Of a stretch of 64,000 nucleotides of DNA, positions 27,401-34,084 are shown piece after piece (positions within the stretch are counted from its first letter, which is position 1; the number at the start of each line of letters is the position of its first letter). The DNA is taken from assembly GCA_029238785.1 (NCBI GenBank), contig JAQWFN010000028.1, positions 1-64,000 on the forward strand. The letters are read 5' to 3'. The notes under the pieces are model-generated. The model ran no database searches and was not told where the DNA came from. It saw only the letters and a program-made list of their open reading frames with translations. The DNA comes from Flavobacteriales bacterium (GTDB lineage Bacteria; Bacteroidota; Bacteroidia; Flavobacteriales_D; Sanyastnellaceae). Made by a program: the position numbers and the translations under genes.

Positions 27401-29096
27401 TGCCTCACCAAATCAAGACATCACCTATGAACTTACCGTAACGGAAACAGTTTCGGGTTGTGTGTTGACGGAAGAAATTGATATTGACGTATTTGAAAGC
27501 TTTACCGTTGATGCCGGTCCCGACCTCGCTTTCTGTGTTTTGGCAGGAGAACAACTTCAAGCAGTTCCTTCAACAAATGAGGCCTTAACTTGGGAATGGA
27601 CGCCAGCATTGGCTTTAGTTAACCCGCTTGTGCAGAACCCCATCATTGCCTTGGATGAAACCCAAACCTATGTTGTTACCGCTCGAAATCTTTTGAATTG
27701 TGCTGCGACTGATACTATTACGGTGACCCGTTTGGTGAATAATTTGGATTTAGGTCCGGATCAAACCGTTTGTGATGGAGACAGCTTTACCATCGATACA
27801 GGCTACGACAATAGTTTTGATTTCGATTGGAGCACCAATGAAAGTACAGCTAGTATTGACGTTGATGCAGCGGCTGTTTATGAAGTTACAGTAACAACAC
27901 CAGATGGCTGTGTAGAAAACGACGCTATTGAAATTTTCATTCAGTCCTTACCACAAGTGAATTTGCCCAGCAGTCCGAACGCCTGTGAAGGACAAGACTT
28001 TATTTTGGACGCCGGTAATCCTGGGATGACCTACAGTTGGGACACCAATGAGAACACGCAAAGCATTGTTGTAACGAATTCAGGTACGTATTCTGTGGAG
28101 GTTACCGACGCTTTCAATTGCGTGGGTGGAGACACTGTTACTGTGGAGTTCTTCCCTGTTCCAGAGGCGAATTTACCTGATGAGGTCCTAGCTTGCGAAG
28201 ACGAGATTGTAGTGCTCGATGCCGGTAATCCTGGCTATAACTATCAATGGAGCACATTGGAAGCGACTCAAAGCATCATCGCAATGGAGAGTGGAATCTA
28301 CACTGTTACCGTTACCAGCGCTGATAATTGCTCCATTCAAGACCAAACCGAAGTAACGATACTCACTTACCCCATTGTTGATTTGGGAGCAGATCAAGCT
28401 TTGTGCGCAGGTGAAAGTTTCTTGCTTGATGCCGGGAATCCAGGACTGAACATTCTGTGGAGTACAAATGAAACAGGGCAAACCATCAATGCAACATCTA
28501 CCGGGGTTTACACCGTGAGTGTTGACAATGGGGCTTGTTTTTCTGAAGACCAAATCTCATTGGTATTCAATCCTCAGCCAATAAATCCTTTTGGAAACGA
28601 CACCATTGTTTGTTTTGATGGCCCTCCTTACAACCTGCTATTACAAGCCTTAAACCCAGGTGCTACTTATTTGTGGGACACTGGATCAACACAAAGCAAT
28701 ATCCTTGTCTTCAGCGGAGGAACTTATAATGTCGAAATCACCACTCCAAATGGTTGCGACCAAGTTTTTAGCACCAATGTTTTGGAAAGCTGTTTTGGCG
28801 ATTTCCTTTATGTTCCGAATGCTTTTACGCCTGACAACGACGGAATCAATGACGTCTTCGCTGTAGAAGGAACGCGTGTAGAATCTTTTGAGCTGGAAAT
28901 TTGGAACCGTTGGGGAGAGCGAATTTTCTGGACCGATGACATCAACGACCACTGGAATGGATCCCATAAAAATGGCGACCACTACGTAGAATCAGAGGTG
29001 TACATTTACACTATCAACTACCGCTATTTCACCGACGAATTTGGTGGCGTTTCTGAATGGGTAACGAAAGATGGTTTCGTTACCATGATTCGATAA
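24444..29096 (+). CDS. Giant T9SS type B surface protein with reelin-like and Ig/PKD repeats
   Basis: 1550 residues. After a ~20-residue polar start comes a signal peptide (LSVLVAALLLCVHVFAQ). Residues about 45-460 match the IgGFc-binding N-terminal domain (GKEFWVGFMQN ... CRPFAVFSG). PKD/Ig-like modules follow (TYTWTPEISLSNPNIANPIA type). A reelin-like module lies about 650-795 (FEDNFDPGVSWGIW ... LYFNGAGQRVAETI ... DNWSLDDIAIG). Then come more Ig repeats, the last four of which (about 1170-1450) share LDAGNPG and W-T-TQSI-SG-Y-V-VT-C. The CHU_C-type C-terminus (FVPNAFTPDNDGIND-like, about 1452-1550) targets it through T9SS. Likely a surface adhesin. Confidence 0.92.
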   Translation: MQSNNLKNTNSTKEEKVKNELRSTIKQLSVLVAALLLCVHVFAQDIIPTKGKEFWVGFMQNYEVETFQEELNLFVVSDQPTTGLVEIPGQGWTFPFTVNPNQTTTVTIPNNIAEHFSNETVDNRGIIVTTEDTVAVFAINFNGFTADGTKILPTPSLGIDYRISSYQGLGTYGSEFLIVATEDGTEVEITPAEATLGGNPAGVPFLVQLDRGQSYQVKVAAAGGDLMGTTIVATEQSGECRPFAVFSGTSCTNIPVNCTACDHIFEQNFSTDTWGTEFYVVPFSFATSYTYRVMAHEDNTAVQINGAAPFNLDAGEFQEYNSVGGVRCVSADKGISVTQYMEGVTCAGAGDPAMLILNDVSQKIDNITFSTVNSTVITEHGLNVIIESSEVGSLQLDGATVDASNFTAFPNCPSHSYAQLTIAEGSHTLEAADGFTAYVYGTGNAESYAYSVGSFKLTDPIQVDTVLCSSGEVNLGVNEPWTNIYWYGEAFPNDTLATGNALTLTPPYNTDIYVAVGEQFVSGCQEFEYFSVENLEPPLFSVFPNEDTEICQYQEVQLGVDLITPGTFTYTWTPEISLSNPNIANPIASPLQSTTYEVLVSTLSGCSFATDTLRIEVTNGNITEFNASTPDDLICTGESTSLEIDIEQQLFEDNFDPGVSWGIWTTINAGAQGDECGSVDGNALYFNGAGQRVAETIDMDVSAGGTVRFAIKIGNGLAPCDNTEVGDDVVLEYSTNGGGNWSLMQTLFESGYPNFTVLNVAIPVPAQTASTRFRWRQLANSGAGTDNWSLDDIAIGALSDAGLAYSWFPNYQIDDISSPTPTVDPLVDTMYYLSVEDNQTGCVYTDSVFIDVGQGFTLDITPDITLCDAEGVQLEAIPDGDDEYNWVWSPNNGSINNIFSATPIANPITTTTYEVDVTSDQGCSASGEVTIIVNQLLSLDITATPDEICVGQESQLISAVGGINQGLEYSWFPATGLSATNISNPIASPNQDITYELTVTETVSGCVLTEEIDIDVFESFTVDAGPDLAFCVLAGEQLQAVPSTNEALTWEWTPALALVNPLVQNPIIALDETQTYVVTARNLLNCAATDTITVTRLVNNLDLGPDQTVCDGDSFTIDTGYDNSFDFDWSTNESTASIDVDAAAVYEVTVTTPDGCVENDAIEIFIQSLPQVNLPSSPNACEGQDFILDAGNPGMTYSWDTNENTQSIVVTNSGTYSVEVTDAFNCVGGDTVTVEFFPVPEANLPDEVLACEDEIVVLDAGNPGYNYQWSTLEATQSIIAMESGIYTVTVTSADNCSIQDQTEVTILTYPIVDLGADQALCAGESFLLDAGNPGLNILWSTNETGQTINATSTGVYTVSVDNGACFSEDQISLVFNPQPINPFGNDTIVCFDGPPYNLLLQALNPGATYLWDTGSTQSNILVFSGGTYNVEITTPNGCDQVFSTNVLESCFGDFLYVPNAFTPDNDGINDVFAVEGTRVESFELEIWNRWGERIFWTDDINDHWNGSHKNGDHYVESEVYIYTINYRYFTDEFGGVSEWVTKDGFVTMIR

Positions 29097-29099
29097 GTA

Positions 29100-29798
29100 C
29101 TACTGGTTAATTTCTAGGAAGCGCTTGACGTTATTCAGCGTGCCGAAAACAACAAGGGTGTCTGTATCATAAATCACCGTTTCTTCCTTCAATACACCCA
29201 AGATGTGCTCTTTGAATTCCACTTCACCATCATTGGTCTCTTCTTCGAACTGACGCTTTAGTGTGATGAGTGTGAGGTTATATTTTTCGAGGAGTTTGAT
29301 GTCTTCCAAGGTTCTGTTTAGAATCTTCTTCGGCGCTTTGATCTCTGCAATTTCGTAATCATCAGGAAGTTGCAGAAAGGCGGTAATGCTTGGGTTGATG
29401 AGCCTTTCAGCTACAATGCTTGCAATCTCTCCCTCAGGCTCTAATATCTCGGTAACACCTAAGTTTTTTAGAATTCGAATTTGATTGTCACCACTTGCTC
29501 TAACAATAACACGAGGAATTTTTAAGTCGATCATGTTCAAGGCGGTGAGCACCGTCGCCTCGAAGTTTTCTCCAATAGCAACAATGGCCGCATCCATTTC
29601 TTGAATCCGTTGCGACATCAAGGCTTTTTTGTCTGTAGTATCTAACGCTACAGCAAGCGCAACATCGTCTTTGATGTTCTCAATACGCTCTTCACTCACA
29701 TCAAAAGCATAGACTTCAGCGCCTTTGCTCGACAATTTCTGAGCAATTTCGCTTCCGTATTTACCCACCCCAATCACAACGACTTTCTTATGATTCAT
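29100..29798 (-). CDS. TrkA/KtrA-type RCK potassium-channel regulator
   Basis: 232 residues. N-terminal Rossmann RCK_N domain with VVVIGVGKYGSEIAQKL and the acidic end of beta-2 (YAFD) for NAD(H) or nucleotide binding, then an RCK_C domain (about 140-220). Gates potassium uptake from the cytoplasmic face; the membrane partner KtrB/TrkH is not in the window. Follows kynU by 30 bp on the same strand. Its stop faces the giant surface gene with 3 bp between. Confidence 0.93.
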   Translation of the reverse strand: MNHKKVVVIGVGKYGSEIAQKLSSKGAEVYAFDVSEERIENIKDDVALAVALDTTDKKALMSQRIQEMDAAIVAIGENFEATVLTALNMIDLKIPRVIVRASGDNQIRILKNLGVTEILEPEGEIASIVAERLINPSITAFLQLPDDYEIAEIKAPKKILNRTLEDIKLLEKYNLTLITLKRQFEEETNDGEVEFKEHILGVLKEETVIYDTDTLVVFGTLNNVKRFLEINQ

Positions 29799-29828
29799 GA
29801 TCTAAAATTTTAAACGAAGATAAGACCT

Positions 29829-31109
29829 TTATGCCTCACAAGCTGCTTCAAGGATTTCAGCAAATCGGTAAATGTCTTCAAAAGAATTATAAAAAGGAAC
29901 GGGCGCCATGCGGATCACATTGGGCTCCCGCCAATCGGCAATTACACCTTCTTTGGTCAATTGGTCGAAAAGGGCCTTTCCAAAGCCATGTGCCACCACA
30001 GAAACTTGCGAACCTCTCGCGTCGTGCTCTCTTGGAGTGATGATTTCTAATCTACCTTTTCTCAACTTGGCGCTAATGCGATCGATCTCAAACATGAGGT
30101 AATCTGATAATTTGAGCGACTTTTCCCTCAATGCGCTCATGCCCACTTCATCAAAGAGGTCTAAGGCCACCTTGTGCGCTGTCATGGCCAGCACTGGGGC
30201 GTTGCTCAACTGCCAGCCTTCCGCTCCTGGTATAGGTCTAAAACCCGGCTCCATTAAAAAACGTTCGTCTTTATCATGACCCCACCAGCCGGCCATGCGC
30301 GGTAGGTTCTTATCCACGCCATTGCGCTCATGAACAAAGGCTCCAGAAATACTTCCTGGTCCGGAATTCAAATACTTGTAAGTACACCAGCAGGCAAAAT
30401 CCACATTCCAATCATGCAATTGCATTGGGATGTTCCCTGCAGCATGTGCCAAATCAAAACCGCAGTAGGCATCAACTTTGTGTGCAGCAGCAGTAATGGT
30501 TTTCATATCGAAAACTTGTCCGCTATAATAATTCACACCACCAATCATCACGCAGGCCAATTCATCCCCGTGCGCTTCAATGGCGGCAAGAATGTCTTCT
30601 GTAGCAATGATGTCGCTTCCTTCTCTCGGACCAACTTCAATCAAAGCATCTTCAAGACTTAAACCGTGCAGCTTGATTTGAGATTCGAGGGCATATTGGT
30701 CTGAAGGAAAGGCTTTTTTCTCGCAGAGAATTTTGAAACGCGCTTTTGTTGGGCGATAAAAACTCGTCAAAAGCAAGTGAAGATTTACCGTTAATCCGTT
30801 CATCAATACCACTTCATTTTCCTTCGCTCCAACCAAACGCGCGGCTCCTGCAGTGAACAATTCGTGGTAACTAAACCAGGGGTTTTTGGCGTGAAAATGA
30901 CCTTCAACGCCCCATTTTGCCCAATCGTCCAGCTCCTGATTTATCGCCTCCCGCACTCCTTTCGGTTGAAGTCCGAGCGAATTTCCAGTAAAATAGATCA
31001 CTTCCTTACCGTCAATTATGGGAATATGGAAGCTCTTTCTGTACTTAGAAAGGGCGTCTGCGCCATCAAATGCGCTTACCTGAGATAAATCATGTTGGAA
31101 TTGGTTCAT
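29829..31109 (-). CDS. kynU: Kynureninase
   Basis: 426 residues, a fold-type I PLP enzyme that cleaves kynurenine or 3-hydroxykynurenine to (3-hydroxy)anthranilate and alanine. The motif CTYKYLNSGPGSISGAFVHE carries the PLP lysine (about residue 243); GLDLAHAAGN-like CGFDLAHAAGNIP holds the PLP-contacting Asp and His, and YFTGNSLGLQP is the typical N-terminal block. With the 3-hydroxyanthranilate dioxygenase at 50317 it supports a kynurenine to quinolinate route. Divergent from hemL across a 61-bp spacer. Confidence 0.95.
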   Translation of the reverse strand: MNQFQHDLSQVSAFDGADALSKYRKSFHIPIIDGKEVIYFTGNSLGLQPKGVREAINQELDDWAKWGVEGHFHAKNPWFSYHELFTAGAARLVGAKENEVVLMNGLTVNLHLLLTSFYRPTKARFKILCEKKAFPSDQYALESQIKLHGLSLEDALIEVGPREGSDIIATEDILAAIEAHGDELACVMIGGVNYYSGQVFDMKTITAAAHKVDAYCGFDLAHAAGNIPMQLHDWNVDFACWCTYKYLNSGPGSISGAFVHERNGVDKNLPRMAGWWGHDKDERFLMEPGFRPIPGAEGWQLSNAPVLAMTAHKVALDLFDEVGMSALREKSLKLSDYLMFEIDRISAKLRKGRLEIITPREHDARGSQVSVVAHGFGKALFDQLTKEGVIADWREPNVIRMAPVPFYNSFEDIYRFAEILEAACEA

Positions 31110-31124
31110 GTAGCCTTACTTTTG
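31095..31124 (+). promoter_or_regulatory. -33/-7 promoter of hemL
   Basis: TTG (31095-31097), a 19-nt spacer and TACTTTTG (31117-31124). The -33 box lies within the kynU coding start. The predicted leader is about 40 nt. Confidence 0.78.
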
Positions 31125-31170
31125 TGGCTCAAAGAAGGCCGAAATTTCTTAAAATTCAAAACCCAATTAC

Positions 31171-32469
31171 ATGATCAATCGCACAAAGTCAAAAGCCCTG
31201 TTTGAAACAGCTCAAAAACTTTTCCCCGGAGGAGTGAATTCTCCAGTACGCGCATTTAAATCTGTTGGAGGAACACCACTGTTTATTGCAAAGGGAGATG
31301 GGTGTAGAATTTGGGATGAAGACGGTAATGAGTTTATCGACTTCTGCAATTCGTGGGGACCACTAATTTTAGGACACAATCACCCAAAGATTCGCGAAGC
31401 AGTTATTGAGGCGGTGTGCAATGGAACTTCCTTTGGTGCACCTACAAAATTGGAGAATGAGTTGGCGAGTTTGATTTTAGAAAACCACAGCTACATCGAA
31501 AAAATCCGTTTTGTAAGTTCCGGGACCGAAGCCGCAATGTCGGCCATTCGCTTGGCGCGTGGAGTTACAGGAAGAGACAAGATCATCAAGTTTGAAGGAT
31601 GTTATCACGGTCACGTAGATGCTTTGCTTGTTCAGGCAGGCTCTGGTTTGGCTACGTATGGTACTTCTTCATCAGCAGGAGTTCCTGAGGCTTATGTGAA
31701 AGAAACCGTGGTGCTTCCGCTCAACGACCGTGAAGCAGTGGAGAAGGCCATCGCATTGCATAAAGACAACATTGCCTGCATCGCCATTGAGCCTATTCCA
31801 GCGAATAACGGTTTGCTTATACAAGACATCGACTTCTTGCGTTTCCTTCGCGAAATATGCACAAGAGAGGGCATTATTTTGCTTTTTGATGAGGTGATTT
31901 CAGGCTTCAGAGTTGGTTTCGAAGGAGCTGCAGGTTACTACGGAATTCAACCAGATGTTATGGCCTTTGGAAAGATCATCGGTGGAGGTTTGCCGGTAGG
32001 TGCTTATGGTTCATCCAAAGAAGTGATGTCCCATGTTTCACCAGAGGGTCCGGTTTACCAAGCTGGAACCTTAAGCGGAAACCCAGTAGCCATGGCAGCC
32101 GGAAAAGCGCAATTAAGCGAGTGCCTTACGCCTGGATTCTATGAAGCCCTCCTAGAAAAAACGGAATACTTCAAAAACGCCATTCTTGATCACGCAAAAG
32201 CGAAGGGCTATACCTTTAATATGTTTAACCGTGGATCGATATTCTGGTTGGCATTTTCAGACAAAGTGGCCATTCGAAAGTCGTCTGAAATCGATGCAGA
32301 CAGCATGAAGTACTTCACTAAGTTGCACGCGGCCCTCTTGGAAAGAGGCGTTTATCTTGGACCGAGTGGCTACGAAGTAGGTTTTATTTCAGCAGCGCAC
32401 AGCATGGCTGATTTGGACATCGCCGTTCAAGCCTTTAAAGAAGCATTAGATATAGCTTTCGCAGATTAA
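31171..32469 (+). CDS. hemL: Glutamate-1-semialdehyde 2,1-aminomutase
   Basis: 432 residues. Second step of the C5 heme pathway: glutamate-1-semialdehyde to 5-aminolevulinate, using PLP/PMP. FPGGVNSPVRAFKSVGGTP is the family N-terminus, KFEGCYHGHVDALLVQAGSG the substrate loop, LLFDEVISGFR the PLP-ring Asp, and Lys268 in MAFGKIIGGGLPVGA the Schiff-base lysine. Lies apart from hemA-hemC-hemD. Its 3' end overlaps the convergent UbiA-like gene by 24 bp. Confidence 0.98.
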   Translation: MINRTKSKALFETAQKLFPGGVNSPVRAFKSVGGTPLFIAKGDGCRIWDEDGNEFIDFCNSWGPLILGHNHPKIREAVIEAVCNGTSFGAPTKLENELASLILENHSYIEKIRFVSSGTEAAMSAIRLARGVTGRDKIIKFEGCYHGHVDALLVQAGSGLATYGTSSSAGVPEAYVKETVVLPLNDREAVEKAIALHKDNIACIAIEPIPANNGLLIQDIDFLRFLREICTREGIILLFDEVISGFRVGFEGAAGYYGIQPDVMAFGKIIGGGLPVGAYGSSKEVMSHVSPEGPVYQAGTLSGNPVAMAAGKAQLSECLTPGFYEALLEKTEYFKNAILDHAKAKGYTFNMFNRGSIFWLAFSDKVAIRKSSEIDADSMKYFTKLHAALLERGVYLGPSGYEVGFISAAHSMADLDIAVQAFKEALDIAFAD

Positions 32470-33327
32470 AATGGCGAGGGCCTTTATAATGATGCTGCCA
32501 TCGAGGTAGGCAGAATAGAACAACTCTTTGCGCTCTGAATTGGTGCTCACAACGAGCGCAAGTGCATAGCTGTTGCCTCCAAGAAATGCCAGGAGCACAG
32601 GGAATTCTATTGTTTCGTTCGACCAAAGGATGAAGGTGCAAAAACTCGACATCAGCAAGAATAAAGCGGCCAAATAGAGCGCCCCTCTTCGCCCAAAAAG
32701 TTGAGGGATGGTTTTTTGCGAATGCGAATCGTATTTCAAATCGCGGATATCGAAAGGAATGGTAATGGCCAGAATAAAAAGAAAGCCTTCGCCCATCAGC
32801 CACCAAAATGCGCCATAATTAAAGATGTCCCAAGCGTGTTCGTGCACCAGCGGCAAGGCAACGCAGCTCATCATCCAAGTGAAGGCGATGAGGTAGATCT
32901 TGAGGTAGGGCAGCTGGCGAAAGGCCTTCGATTTTTTCTTACTCCATCCGAGAGGAAGCGCGTAAAAAATGGAAAAAACGGCAGGAATCGCCAAAAGTAT
33001 CCAATCCTGAATAGGCAGAAAAAGGGCCATAACAAAGCTAGCTGCAGCACCAATAATGCCCAATTTTTTTATTGTTTTTGCTTCGCGAAGCAGCCAATTA
33101 TTTCTCCCCGCTGCTCTATAGTGCCCTTCTTGTTCCAGCTTAACACTTCGTTGAAAATTGTAGATGAAAAAGGTGGCTACTCCAACAAAGGCGGCAATGA
33201 ACACATCGCCCTCACCCATGATTCTGGCAGATTGATAGGCAAACAAGGCTGCCGCAAGGGCAATCCAGACATTACTGTAAACCGCATTTCTGAGGTGTTT
33301 TTGAAAAAAGAAACGGGCCGCTCTCAC
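32446..33327 (-). CDS. UbiA-superfamily membrane protein with a degenerate first motif
   Basis: 293 residues, about eight membrane helices. GTG start at 33327, sharing one base with the stop of the upstream gene (TAGTG). The second Asp-rich motif is intact (FDIRDLKYDSHSQKTIP, about residues 195-211), as in UbiA prenyltransferases. The first motif, normally NDxxDxxxD, reads YNFQRSVK here (about residue 57) and lacks both aspartates that hold Mg-diphosphate. It may use another substrate or be inactive as a prenyltransferase. Function open. Confidence 0.8.
   Translation of the reverse strand: MRAARFFFQKHLRNAVYSNVWIALAAALFAYQSARIMGEGDVFIAAFVGVATFFIYNFQRSVKLEQEGHYRAAGRNNWLLREAKTIKKLGIIGAAASFVMALFLPIQDWILLAIPAVFSIFYALPLGWSKKKSKAFRQLPYLKIYLIAFTWMMSCVALPLVHEHAWDIFNYGAFWWLMGEGFLFILAITIPFDIRDLKYDSHSQKTIPQLFGRRGALYLAALFLLMSSFCTFILWSNETIEFPVLLAFLGGNSYALALVVSTNSERKELFYSAYLDGSIIIKALAILICESYI
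33076..33090 (-). repeat. Copy 4 of CTTCGCGAAGCAAAA word
   Basis: Exact 15-bp copy on the minus strand in the sense direction of the UbiA-like gene, read as Leu-Arg-Glu-Ala-Lys. One extra flanking pair makes the palindrome 12 bp (GCTTCGCGAAGC). Confidence 0.9.
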
Positions 33328-33941
33328 TAGTTCTGAACAATGAAGTAGACCGCAACGCCCAACACCGCACCGATGCTACTACCTTTTAATCCGCCAAGTA
33401 CTTTTCTAGATCGGGCAACGCTTTCATAACCCATGGCATAGATTTCATCGTATCGGTGGTTGGGATTGGTGATGGTTTTTTCTCGGATTTTTACTTTAGG
33501 GACAAGCTGCAAAAGGGTGTAAGAAACAGGAATTAGGAGCGGTGTAATGAGTCCGCCCTCAGCCAAGTATCCACTAGCCGCGCCTAAACCAAGGCCTACA
33601 TAAGTTGTTGGACGAGGGTCGTAACCCGCCATAGCATCTTGTTCTCCAGCAATATAAATGCGCATTTCTTGAACCGTAAAATCGTCGCCGATGAAGGTGT
33701 CTTGGCTATAAAAAATGTTTTCGGTGCTGTCTTTTTGGGTGATGGAGAAGATGTCAGACCTTGGGCTAGCAATCGAGCGCAATTTTCCGCGCTTATTCTT
33801 CACCTCATAACGCACCTCAAAATCATTAACTTCCGTAATTTTGCATTCGATTTCGTGTCCTGACATTTTTAGGATCAGATCTTGAGCTGAACTACTTAAA
33901 GAAAGAAGGACAAAAATCGCGAGGGATAAACTGGTTTTCAT
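33327..33941 (-). CDS. Secreted or envelope protein, function unknown
   Basis: 204 residues. Signal peptide MKTSLSLAIFVLLSLSSSAQ, then a beta-rich stretch (LILKMSGHEIECKITEVNDFEVRYEVKNK) typical of Bacteroidota proteins of unknown function, and two weakly hydrophobic Gly/Ala-rich segments (about 115-145 and 180-202) that may insert in a membrane. Probably co-transcribed with the UbiA-like gene. A -7 box TACCTTTG (33963-33956) lies 14 nt before the ATG without a clear -33 box. Confidence 0.75.
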   Translation of the reverse strand: MKTSLSLAIFVLLSLSSSAQDLILKMSGHEIECKITEVNDFEVRYEVKNKRGKLRSIASPRSDIFSITQKDSTENIFYSQDTFIGDDFTVQEMRIYIAGEQDAMAGYDPRPTTYVGLGLGAASGYLAEGGLITPLLIPVSYTLLQLVPKVKIREKTITNPNHRYDEIYAMGYESVARSRKVLGGLKGSSIGAVLGVAVYFIVQN

Positions 33942-34084
33942 GAGGTGAATTTTGTCAAAGGTAAAAACCCTGAAACAACTGCTTCATGCACTTTGAATTG
34001 TTTGTTAATAACTCAGCGTGAACAAGCGGTCTTATCAAATGTATATTTGCCATCGGAAACTTTCCGATTAATCCGATTTTGGAG

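Noticed and set aside
34079-34084. TTG start for gcvP
   Set aside because: The family N-terminus fits the ATG at 34085 two codons later.
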